Under the pieces are notes generated by a model, which saw only the letters and a list, made by a program, of their open reading frames with translations, searched no databases and had not been told where the DNA came from. 64,000 nucleotides of DNA from an uncultured Muribaculaceae bacterium. Its GTDB lineage: Bacteria; Bacteroidota; Bacteroidia; Bacteroidales; Muribaculaceae. The position numbers and the translations under genes were made by a program. The stretch's first letter is position 1. Each line of letters starts with the position of its first letter. Location: contig CANCXM010000012.1 in assembly GCA_947381945.1 (NCBI GenBank), positions 1 to 64,000 on the forward strand, written 5' to 3'. Positions 42,403-52,018 of the stretch are shown here, one piece after another.

Positions 42403-43374
42403 TTAATCTACAATATCAAAATACCAGGGATGACGAATCATCTTCACAATTCCTTCGGTTCCTTCCATCCCGACAATGCGCGAGGCTCCACGATAACAAC
42501 GCTTGGAATAATCGGGGTCATCGGCAGTCATGCGGTTCTTCTTGACAAGCCCTGAAGAATGGATATACTGACCGTCGCGGTCATATATTGCCACATGCGA
42601 GATGCGGCCATCAGGAGTGTTTGAGAAAAACAGGAGGTCGCCACGCTTAAGACCGGCTAGATCCGACGGCTCTATGCGTCGGCCTATCTCTATCTGCTGA
42701 CGGGCATCGCGCAATGTGAGCACACCTTGGTCAAAATATGCAACACGCACCAAGCCGGAGCAGTCGACACTCTTGGTCGAACACGCGCCCCAAAGATAAG
42801 GAGCGCCGAGGAGCCAATGGGCAGTACTCATGGCCCTGTCCATGTCAAAGGGACGGTCGGCCCACTTCTCGGCCGATAGGAAAGCATCAGCTCTCGCATA
42901 ACCCTTACGTCCGTCCGGAAGAATGACAGAGGTGAGGGTGTCGTTGATGAAACTTCCTTCAACGATTGAGGAAAGCACAAGTTCACTAACCACATCCGCG
43001 TGGCCACGTCCGTCGGGCGTGGCATATACCTTTACTTCCGGAAGCGATATGGATACAAGCCGTGAGGCTTTGCGCCATGCTGACATCTCGGCATCACTCT
43101 TTTCCGCGACACTCGAAACATTCATATAGCCCTCATAGCCTTCGGGACTTTTGATGTGAAGCCACTCTCCATCGGAATCAAGAAGTTGGAGCGGAGTGCC
43201 CATGATGGCCTGAGAGGTCATCTCGGTCGAATGGCCTTTGCCGTCACGGATACATGCCACCGGAATCCGTACCTGTACCCACGGACTGCCATCGGTCGCA
43301 TACAGTCCGGAGGCGCAAAGTATAGCAAGAGCCAGGACAATAAATTTTATCGATAAGTTTGGAATCATTTGCAC
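42403..43374 (-). CDS. NlpC/P60 peptidoglycan endopeptidase with SH3 domains
   Basis: The 323-residue product has a signal peptide (FIVLALAILCASGLYA) and two bacterial SH3 domains (about 30-90 and 105-165). The C-terminal NlpC/P60 domain has the catalytic Cys in SVDCSGLVRVAYF, the His in GRISHVAIYDRDG and a third polar residue in YIHSSG. It probably cleaves gamma-D-Glu-diamino acid bonds in stem peptides, like YkfC. The stop codon abuts the palindromic element. An ATG two codons downstream of the first is a possible start. Confidence 0.92.
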   Translation of the reverse strand: MQMIPNLSIKFIVLALAILCASGLYATDGSPWVQVRIPVACIRDGKGHSTEMTSQAIMGTPLQLLDSDGEWLHIKSPEGYEGYMNVSSVAEKSDAEMSAWRKASRLVSISLPEVKVYATPDGRGHADVVSELVLSSIVEGSFINDTLTSVILPDGRKGYARADAFLSAEKWADRPFDMDRAMSTAHWLLGAPYLWGACSTKSVDCSGLVRVAYFDQGVLTLRDARQQIEIGRRIEPSDLAGLKRGDLLFFSNTPDGRISHVAIYDRDGQYIHSSGLVKKNRMTADDPDYSKRCYRGASRIVGMEGTEGIVKMIRHPWYFDIVD

Positions 43375-43406
43375 TGATAAATTTTCACAATATGTGATTA
43401 ATCATA

Positions 43407-43414
43407 CAAAATTA
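43407..43414 (-). promoter_or_regulatory. -7 element TAATTTTG of the NlpC/P60 gene
   Basis: TAATTTTG on the minus strand lies 32 nt before the ATG at 43374. Confidence 0.6.
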
Positions 43415-43499
43415 CAAAAATACCGTCAGAATAACAGCCGTCCGGGTAATAAAATATCACAAGACGACTGTTAAAACTAAGTTTTTGTCACATTTCGGC

Positions 43500-44276
43500 T
43501 CACTTCATCCCATCAAAGAGGGTGAGCGCATTGCGGGTTGTAATCTCAGCCAAATCAGCGGGAGATACCGACAGAATCTCTGCCACGCGGGCAGCGGTGT
43601 GCACTATGTATGCACTCTCATTGCGTTTTCCCCTATAAGGAACAGGGGCAAGATACGGAGCATCCGTTTCAAGCACAATCCTGTCGGCTCCGATTTCAGG
43701 GAGGACTTCAAACAGACGTGAATTCTTGAATGTCACGATTCCATTGATGCCAAAATAGAAATCTCCGACCTCCCTTATCGCTTTCACATCATCGACGCTG
43801 CCTCCGAAGCTATGGAAAACAGCCTTCGGCTTGACAGGTTTGGATTTAAGCACGTCAAGAACTTCAGCAAGTCCCTCGCGGCAATGGATGATGAGTGGCA
43901 GATTCTTTTCCACTGCCCAATCGGCTTGAATGGAGAAGGCCTCAATCTGTTCCGAACGGAAAGTCTTGTCCCAATAGAGGTCTATGCCGACCTCTCCTAC
44001 CGCAATATAATCGTCGGGATGCGCGTCAAACTCCGCCTTGACGGTCGCAAGGTCGTCGCGCCACGTCTCTCCTACTTCCGTGGGATGAAGTCCCATTGCC
44101 ATATAGGTCTCATCGGGAAACGAACCGTGGAGTTCACGCATCCGACTGATGGTTGAGAGGTCAACGTTCGGGAAAATCATCTTCCCGACTTCTGCGTCAA
44201 GCGCACGGCGGACTGTCTCAATCTTTTCGGGTGCGAACTCGTCGAGATAGAGATGTGTATGGGTGTCGATCAGCAT
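43500..44276 (-). CDS. tatD: TatD family metal-dependent deoxyribonuclease
   Basis: The 258-residue product has the TatD metal ligands in order: DTHTHLYLDEF, AVGEVGIDLYWDKTF, PLIIHCREGLAEVLDVLKSK, FHSFGG and VLETDAPYLAP. TatD enzymes are 3'-5' DNases or D-aminoacyl hydrolases working on DNA repair or RNA quality control. The gene follows the polyprenyl synthase after 6 nt and belongs to the same unit. Confidence 0.93.
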   Translation of the reverse strand: MLIDTHTHLYLDEFAPEKIETVRRALDAEVGKMIFPNVDLSTISRMRELHGSFPDETYMAMGLHPTEVGETWRDDLATVKAEFDAHPDDYIAVGEVGIDLYWDKTFRSEQIEAFSIQADWAVEKNLPLIIHCREGLAEVLDVLKSKPVKPKAVFHSFGGSVDDVKAIREVGDFYFGINGIVTFKNSRLFEVLPEIGADRIVLETDAPYLAPVPYRGKRNESAYIVHTAARVAEILSVSPADLAEITTRNALTLFDGMK

Positions 44277-44282
44277 GACTGA

Positions 44283-45245
44283 TTATTTATTGCGGGTTGC
44301 CGATTTGAGGGCAAGGTCAATGAAGAAACTGCGGGCCTCGGGCATGATGTTGAGCTGGTCGAGACAGCTTATGGCGGTGTCGATATATGCACGGATGAGT
44401 TCATGGATGCGGTCGGGCAGCCCGAGTCGGTCATAGACTTCACGGACTTTCCTGATTTTCTCCTCGGGATTCTCATTATTGCCGATGAGAGCCTTGACTG
44501 TGCCGGTCTCGTCCTCGTTCATCGCCATGATGAAAAGCCAGGTTTTCTTGTCGTTGAGAATGTCACCGCCGATAGCCTTGCCGAAGGTTTCGGGATTGCC
44601 GTAGGTGTCGAGATAGTCATCCTGCAACTGGAATGCGAGGCCGAGGTTGACACCATAGTTGAAGAACTGCAACTGTGAATCGAAATCTGCACCTGCCATG
44701 AGAGCACCCATTCCGCAGGCACATCCGAGAAGTACTGAGGTCTTGAGACGGATCATCTCCATGTATTCCTCTACAGTCACATCGAGTCGCTGCTCGAAAT
44801 CCATGTCATACTGCTGACCCTCATAGATGTTCATCGCTGTACCGTTGAAGAGTTCAAGCGCGGAGGGAAGATATTCTCCGGCCTTGATGGCAAGAAGCAT
44901 TGTAGAGGTGGTCAGCATGGCATCGCCGGAAAGTATGGCAGTCTCCATATTCCAACGCTTGTGGACAGTCGGACGGCCACGACGCACGTCGGCATTGTCC
45001 ATGACATCGTCGTGCAGAAGGGTGAAATTATGGAACATCTCAATGGCAATTGCCTGATGTATAGCCGTCATCGGTTCGCGTCCCATCGCCTTGCAGGCAG
45101 CAAGGGTGAGCACCGGACGGAGACGTTTGCCTCCGCAATCGAGCGTGTAGCGGATAGGGTCATAAAGTCCGGCCGGCTGCGCGGGCAATTTCAGATTGGC
45201 AACCGCCTGATTGACCATTTCAAGATATTCGTTGAATTCTTTCAT
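44283..45245 (-). CDS. Polyprenyl (geranyl/farnesyl-type) diphosphate synthase
   Basis: The 320-residue product has both Asp-rich motifs of trans-prenyltransferases, LLHDDVMDNADVRRG (DDxxD) and FQLQDDYLDTYG, plus GGKRLRP at the start. It condenses isopentenyl diphosphate with allylic diphosphates and supplies precursors for quinones or undecaprenyl lipid. The exact chain length cannot be judged from sequence alone, so ispA is not assigned. It is co-transcribed with tatD. Confidence 0.92.
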   Translation of the reverse strand: MKEFNEYLEMVNQAVANLKLPAQPAGLYDPIRYTLDCGGKRLRPVLTLAACKAMGREPMTAIHQAIAIEMFHNFTLLHDDVMDNADVRRGRPTVHKRWNMETAILSGDAMLTTSTMLLAIKAGEYLPSALELFNGTAMNIYEGQQYDMDFEQRLDVTVEEYMEMIRLKTSVLLGCACGMGALMAGADFDSQLQFFNYGVNLGLAFQLQDDYLDTYGNPETFGKAIGGDILNDKKTWLFIMAMNEDETGTVKALIGNNENPEEKIRKVREVYDRLGLPDRIHELIRAYIDTAISCLDQLNIMPEARSFFIDLALKSATRNK

Positions 45246-45342
45246 CGGTATTTCGCTGTAAGATTAAAATTTCTTTTTCAATTACGATATATAACAATAA
45301 CGTATATACCTGCAAGGGGATATGTATCGGTATTTGAACTTA

Positions 45343-45372
45343 CAGCGGTCGGCGAAGTTACGCAGACCGCTG
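45343..45372 (-). terminator. rnr terminator with a -7-like element in its loop
   Basis: CAGCGGTC (45343-45350) pairs with GACCGCTG (45365-45372), 51 nt after the rnr stop. The loop holds TAACTTCG on the minus strand (45353-45360), a variant -7 element 107 nt before the polyprenyl synthase ATG. The same DNA may thus end one unit and begin the next. Confidence 0.5.
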
Positions 45373-45422
45373 CAAGTATGATTTTCTGTTGTCGGTTATA
45401 GACTCCGGACCGTTTGCCGGGC

Positions 45423-47672
45423 TTATTTACGGCGACGTTTCTTTTTGCCGTGATTTCCGGAAAGAGCCTCGTTGACCGTGACATTCTTTCCGAGGTCATC
45501 CTCACCTGCACGGCGCAAGGTCTGTCCCTTATCGTCGAGAAGCACGAAGTCAAGCTGCTTTTTCTCCAGATCGGCACGGGCAACCTTGATGTCGACATTG
45601 TCGCCGAGACGGTAACGGTGGTTATGACGACGACCCACGAGACAATGGTTCTTCTCGTCGAAGTCATAGTAGTCATCCGCAAGGTCACGCATGGGGACAA
45701 GTCCTTCGCAAAGGTTGTCGTTAAGCTCGACATAAAGGCCCCATTCTGTCACGCCGGAGATGATACCACTGTAGGTCTGACCGATATGCTCCTGCATGTA
45801 TTCAACCTGCTTGTACTTGATTGACGAACGTTCGGCAGTTGCAGCGAGCTGCTCCATTTCACTGGAGTGCTTGCACTGGTCCTCAAGCTTCTGGAGGTTG
45901 ACACTTCTGCCTCCTGCAAGATAACGTTCGAGCAGACGGTGGACCATCATGTCGGGATAACGGCGGATAGGCGATGTGAAGTGTGTATAGTACTCGAAAC
46001 CGAGGCCATAGTGACCGATGTTGTCAGTCGTATAGATAGCCTTCGCCATCGAACGGATAGCGAGGGTTGAAAGATAGTTTTCCTCACCTCTGCCCTTCAC
46101 TTCAGCAAGCATCTTGTTGATTGAACGGTTGATTTCGCGCGGAGTGCCCGAATCCTTTATCTTATAGCCGAACGCGCGGGCGATTTTGGCAAGATCGGCA
46201 AGACGTGTGGCATCCGGTGCATCGTGGACTCGATAGACAAATGCTTTGGGTTTCTTCTTATCCTTCGGTTTGCCGACAAAGGTTGCCACGGTACGGTTGG
46301 CAAGCAGCATAAACTCTTCGATAAGCTTGTTGGCATCCTTTGCGACCTTGAAGAACACGCCAAGGGGCTTTCCGTCATCATTGATGTGGAACTTGACTTC
46401 CGGTCGGTCGAATTCAACCGAGCCGTTCTCGTAACGCTGACGGCGGAGTATCTTTGCGAGGTCGTTCAATTTCTGAATAGCCTCCACACAGTCGCCGAGA
46501 CCGGTCTCGATGACCTCCTGTGCCTCCTCGTAGGCAAAACGGCGGTTCGATTTGATGACAGTTCGCGCAATCTTCGAGCTGATGACTTTGGCCTCGTCGT
46601 CCATGTGGAAGATGACGGAGAAAGCGAGCTTCTCTTCGTCGGGACGCAAGGAGCAGATGCCGTTGCAAAGATGCTCCGGAAGCATCGGGACAACGCGGTC
46701 CACAAGGTATACAGAAGTGGCTCTCTTCTGAGCCTCGCGGTCTATTATGGTGTCGGGTTGGACATAATGGGTGACATCCGCGATATGGACACCGATTTCA
46801 TAATGACCATTTGGGAGCGCACGGAACGAGAGCGCATCGTCGAAGTCCTTCGCATCGACTGGGTCGATTGTGAAAGTCAGCACGTCGCGCATGTCAAGAC
46901 GTTGCGCGATGACTTCTTCAGTGATTCCGGCATCGATTTTGTCGGCTGCTTTCTCGACTGCCGCAGGATATTTGTACGGCAGACCGAATTCAGCAAGAAT
47001 AGCATGAATCTCGGCATTGTTTTCACCGCTGCGACCAAGGATGTCGATTACCTCGCCGCTCGGATTCTTGCAATCCTCCTTCCACTCGACGATTTTCACC
47101 ACAGCCTTGTCTCCGGTCTGACCACCTTTGAGCTTGGCCTTGGGGATGAAAATATCGGTTGAAAGATATTTGGAATCAGTCAGAAGATAACCGAAATGAC
47201 GGTCGACCTTCAAGGTGCCTATGAATTTCTGGTCCTTCTTCTCAATTATCTCTACAACCTCGGCTTCAGGCTCCGCGCCACGACGATGGGCAGCGATGTT
47301 GACACGGACTTTATCACCGTTGAGGGCACGCATCGAATTGCGTTCGGCCACGAAAAGGGTCTCGCCGTCCGCATCAGTGATTACGGAATTCTTACCGTTG
47401 CTTCGGCGGACGAAAACACCTGTCGCCTCATTGCCTCGCTGCGGGGATTTGTACTTGCCGGGCGCGACTTCGATAATCTCACCGTTGAAGGACATTTCCA
47501 CAAGTTGCAGGGCAATGTTGCGCTGCTGGGTTGCAGTGGTCGCACCGATCGCGTGTGCCACCTGTTTATAATTATATGTGTTGTTTTTCTGCTGCGCGAC
47601 GAATTCCTCCACCTTCTTCGCGAGGGTGGCAGCGCTTCGTGAGCCGGCAACTGCTTTCTTTGATTGAGCCAT
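45423..47672 (-). CDS. rnr: Ribonuclease R
   Basis: RNase R is a 3'-5' exoribonuclease that degrades structured RNA. The 749-residue product has an N-terminal helix-turn-helix-like region (about 10-70), two cold-shock/OB domains, the RNB domain with the catalytic Asp cluster (FTIDPVDAKDFDDALSF, then VLPEHLCNG-type VVPMLPEHLCNGICSL) and a C-terminal S1 domain (YSGIISGVTEWGLYVELNDN). The very basic tail GNHGKKKRRRK follows. It lies 69 nt after gyrB on the same strand. Confidence 0.95.
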   Translation of the reverse strand: MAQSKKAVAGSRSAATLAKKVEEFVAQQKNNTYNYKQVAHAIGATTATQQRNIALQLVEMSFNGEIIEVAPGKYKSPQRGNEATGVFVRRSNGKNSVITDADGETLFVAERNSMRALNGDKVRVNIAAHRRGAEPEAEVVEIIEKKDQKFIGTLKVDRHFGYLLTDSKYLSTDIFIPKAKLKGGQTGDKAVVKIVEWKEDCKNPSGEVIDILGRSGENNAEIHAILAEFGLPYKYPAAVEKAADKIDAGITEEVIAQRLDMRDVLTFTIDPVDAKDFDDALSFRALPNGHYEIGVHIADVTHYVQPDTIIDREAQKRATSVYLVDRVVPMLPEHLCNGICSLRPDEEKLAFSVIFHMDDEAKVISSKIARTVIKSNRRFAYEEAQEVIETGLGDCVEAIQKLNDLAKILRRQRYENGSVEFDRPEVKFHINDDGKPLGVFFKVAKDANKLIEEFMLLANRTVATFVGKPKDKKKPKAFVYRVHDAPDATRLADLAKIARAFGYKIKDSGTPREINRSINKMLAEVKGRGEENYLSTLAIRSMAKAIYTTDNIGHYGLGFEYYTHFTSPIRRYPDMMVHRLLERYLAGGRSVNLQKLEDQCKHSSEMEQLAATAERSSIKYKQVEYMQEHIGQTYSGIISGVTEWGLYVELNDNLCEGLVPMRDLADDYYDFDEKNHCLVGRRHNHRYRLGDNVDIKVARADLEKKQLDFVLLDDKGQTLRRAGEDDLGKNVTVNEALSGNHGKKKRRRK

Positions 47673-47741
47673 AGTATGAACGAGGTATGTAGGGATATTG
47701 ATGATTATTTTATGAAATAACGCTTTTATTCTTAAAAACGT

Positions 47742-49685
<1,944 letters not shown>

Positions 49686-49789
49686 AGTCTGGTTAAAATA
49701 GTTTTCTCGAAATAGTTAACGGATTGTATTCATCGCTTCTGCCGCGCCGGAGGAGAGAACGCAGCCGGGCGACGACTCGTTTGAGCAAA

Positions 49790-49797
49790 CAAAATTA
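49790..49797 (-). promoter_or_regulatory. gyrB promoter, -7 element TAATTTTG
   Basis: TAATTTTG on the minus strand lies 104 nt before the gyrB ATG, which leaves a fairly long leader. Confidence 0.55.
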
Positions 49798-49879
49798 CAA
49801 AAAAAATCGCACTCCGACAAATGGAATAGGCAAATAAAACCCCTCTGCCGAGATGCGAACCGTTTTCAATAGGGGGCTA

Positions 49880-50656
49880 TCAATCGTTAGTCATCACCAA
49901 GGAGAGGCGATGTTCAAGTTCCGTGGAGCTCAATCGGGTCGTAAGCGCCCCACGGTGAGCCACAGAGATATTACCCGTTTCTTCCGACACCACAATTGCA
50001 AAAGCATCAGTAGCCTGCGAGATGCCGAGAGCAGACCTATGACGCAAGCCGAGTGCGCGGGGCACATTGCGGTCATGGCTGACGGGGAGAATGCAACCCG
50101 CGCTGCGGATGCGGTCATGATCGATAATCATGGCGCCGTCGTGGAGCGGGGAATTCTTGAAAAATATGTTTTCAATCAGGCGTGAATTGATGTCCGCATC
50201 AATAATGTCGCCACTTTTCTCGTATGATTCAAGTGGAATCTCCTGACGTATCACTATGAGGGCGCCGGTCTTTGTCTTTGACATGTTCATACAGGCATAG
50301 ACAATCGGCAACACATATTTGCGTGTATCAGCCGAGGGGTCGCGCTTGTCATGCCGGAATAGATTCTTGAGGAAGCGCCAACGCTTATGGTCGCCAAGCT
50401 CGACAAGGAAACGTTTTATCTGATCCTGGAAAAGGATTACAAGCACCAGTAGTCCTATGCCCATGAACTGGTCGAGGATTGAACCGAGAAGTTTCAGCTC
50501 AAGAATCTGCGATGTCAGGACCCAGACGACTATAAAAGCCAACACACCGAAGAAAATGTTCAGCGTGCCGCTTTCCTTCATTATTTTATATAAGTAAAAG
50601 AGGAGCAGCGCCACAATGGCGATGTCGAGCGCGTCTTTTATGCCGAAATGATCCAT
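49880..50656 (-). CDS. cdaA: Diadenylate cyclase (CdaA family), c-di-AMP synthesis
   Basis: CdaA makes cyclic di-AMP from two ATP molecules. The 258-residue product has three membrane helices at the N-terminus (DALDIAIVALLLFYLYKIM, LNIFFGVLAFIVVWVL, GIGLLVLVILF) and the DAC domain. That domain has the two hallmark motifs FKNSPLHDGAMII (DGA) and LGLRHRSALGI (RHR), so it should be active. It starts 22 nt after folP and must share its transcript. In Firmicutes the partners are cdaR and glmM; here the neighbour is folP instead. Confidence 0.95.
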   Translation of the reverse strand: MDHFGIKDALDIAIVALLLFYLYKIMKESGTLNIFFGVLAFIVVWVLTSQILELKLLGSILDQFMGIGLLVLVILFQDQIKRFLVELGDHKRWRFLKNLFRHDKRDPSADTRKYVLPIVYACMNMSKTKTGALIVIRQEIPLESYEKSGDIIDADINSRLIENIFFKNSPLHDGAMIIDHDRIRSAGCILPVSHDRNVPRALGLRHRSALGISQATDAFAIVVSEETGNISVAHRGALTTRLSSTELEHRLSLVMTND

Positions 50657-50682
50657 GAGAGGGATAGTTAGAGGGTGTTTAA
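50657..50682 (-). repeat. Shared leader motif between folP and cdaA
   Basis: On the minus strand this reads TTAAACACCCTC then TAACTATCCCTCTC, directly before the cdaA ATG and overlapping the folP stop. It is the same motif, with one inserted base, as that before cstA (42064-42089). Confidence 0.6.
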
Positions 50683-51518
50683 TCAGTTGTCAGTTCAAAT
50701 AATTTCACTGTCTGGACAGCTTCAAGCACGTCATGGACGCGAAGGAAAGCAGCTCCCTTCATCAAGGCGATGGTGTCAAGCGCCACAGTTCCGGCCAAAG
50801 CTTCGCCAGAAGGAATTCCAAGCGTGCGGGTTATCATCGACTTTCTTGAAACGCCCACGAGAAGAGGACATCCGAGCGCATCAAAGGCTTCCAGATTGCG
50901 CATCATTTCAAAATTCTGCTCAGTCGTTTTTCCGAATCCAAATCCCGGGTCAACAATCACATCGGCAACACCGAGAAGATGCAGTGTGCGCAGTTTTCGC
51001 GAAAGGTCAGCCACAACATCGGCAGTCACATCATCATAGTCCGTCAAGCTTTGCATAGTCGACGGCGTTCCGCGCATGTGCATCAGTATATAAGGGACAC
51101 CCAATTCTGCAACTGTCTCAAACATTTTGCCATCAAGATTCCCTCCGGATATGTCATTGACCATATCTGCTCCGAAATCCTCGATTGCGACACGAGCTAC
51201 ATCGGCCCTGAAGGTATCAATCGAAACGGGTATTGACCGGTCAATCGCACGGAGTATTCTCATTCCCGTTTTCAGGCGCTCAATCTCCATCTCCGTCGAG
51301 ACATCGTCAGCACCCGGACGGGAAGAATATGCTCCCATGTCAATGAAATCGGCACCGGCTGCAATATGCTTCTCTATCCTGCGCGCAATATCATTTTCGC
51401 TCATCGTGCGCGAACCCTCGAAGAAAGAGTCAGGGGTCACATTGACTATACCCATCACCTGAGGACGGGTGTACTCACGGAGCTCACCTTTTATATTTAA
51501 AAAGAATGACCGGAACAT
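50679..51518 (-). CDS. folP: Dihydropteroate synthase
   Basis: FolP joins p-aminobenzoate to the pterin diphosphate in folate synthesis and is the target of sulfonamides. The 279-residue product has VMGIVNVTPDSFFEGSRTMS, the pterin-site motif GADFIDMGAYSSRPGADDVS, the stretch VNDISGG, and GVSRKSMITRTLG. The FFEGS/GAYSSRPG version is usual for Bacteroidota. It precedes cdaA by 22 nt. A variant -7 element lies upstream. Confidence 0.95.
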   Translation of the reverse strand: MFRSFFLNIKGELREYTRPQVMGIVNVTPDSFFEGSRTMSENDIARRIEKHIAAGADFIDMGAYSSRPGADDVSTEMEIERLKTGMRILRAIDRSIPVSIDTFRADVARVAIEDFGADMVNDISGGNLDGKMFETVAELGVPYILMHMRGTPSTMQSLTDYDDVTADVVADLSRKLRTLHLLGVADVIVDPGFGFGKTTEQNFEMMRNLEAFDALGCPLLVGVSRKSMITRTLGIPSGEALAGTVALDTIALMKGAAFLRVHDVLEAVQTVKLFELTTD

Positions 51519-51544
51519 TGCTTTAATGAATAAGAATTAATGCG

Positions 51545-51552
51545 CGAAATTA
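51545..51552 (-). promoter_or_regulatory. Candidate folP-cdaA promoter, TAATTTCG
   Basis: TAATTTCG on the minus strand departs from the consensus at one base and lies 26 nt before the folP ATG. Confidence 0.4.
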
Positions 51553-51585
51553 GCAAAAATCCTTATCATATCCAAACCCCTTAAA

Positions 51586-51625
51586 CGACAATACGACCTC
51601 TCCTCCCGGAGAAGTCGTATTGTTG
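51586..51625. terminator. Strong hairpin ending a small transcription unit
   Basis: ACAATACGAC (51588-51597) pairs with GTCGTATTGT (51614-51623), extended inside by CTCTCC/GGAGA. It lies upstream of the folP promoter and about 200 nt after the small unit's promoter on the minus strand. TTTAAG follows on that strand. Confidence 0.6.
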
Positions 51626-51760
51626 TCTTAGCAATAAGACTCTACAAACCTAACATAAAAACACATTTACTATTATGCAATTCTTCTCATATAACTAATG
51701 AATTTACGCTAAGATACTAACAATCTATACTAACCCTAAAACTAAAAATATGCAAATTCG

Positions 51761-51820
51761 TTAATCGTAGTCTATTGTTAAGTTCTCGGCCTTACGGATG
51801 GCTTTCGAACCTCTTTGCAT
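51761..51820 (-). CDS. Candidate 19-residue leader or micro-protein
   Basis: Minus-strand ATG at 51820 begins MQRGSKAIRKAENLTIDYD and ends at TAA (51761-51763). The -7 element TAATTTTG (51823-51830) ends only two bases before the ATG. The peptide is basic then acidic, with no membrane segment. The transcript goes on about 135 nt through AT-rich sequence to the hairpin at 51586-51625. Either the peptide or the RNA may be the functional product; both are unproven. Confidence 0.35.
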   Translation of the reverse strand: MQRGSKAIRKAENLTIDYD

Positions 51821-51822
51821 TG

Positions 51823-51830
51823 CAAAATTA
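51823..51830 (-). promoter_or_regulatory. -7 element TAATTTTG of the small transcript
   Basis: A full consensus match on the minus strand. It lies in a 500-bp gap between the DUF6377 gene and folP and would start a transcript of about 230 nt. The remainder of the gap, 51831-52018, is very AT-rich and holds nothing else that I recognise. Confidence 0.5.
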
Positions 51831-52018
51831 TAGCTATTCTACGGTTTGTGCAAGAGCAGAAACAGCGAATTGAGGAAATATAAATATAGCTATATAATTA
51901 ACTATTTGATATTACATCATTTATATATCGCTAAAATAAGCAAAAATATAGAATGAATTTAGGAATTTCAGATTGGAAACATATCGTTCCATACCCGTTT
52001 TGTTATCAAATCCATCCC

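Noticed and set aside
46224..47162. 312-residue plus-strand open frame
   Set aside because: It is antisense to rnr and mirrors its codon pattern; no signal, motif or promoter.
51795..51815. GGTTCGAA as a possible tRNA T-loop
   Set aside because: No acceptor, D or anticodon arms can be drawn around it; no other tRNA was found in the window.
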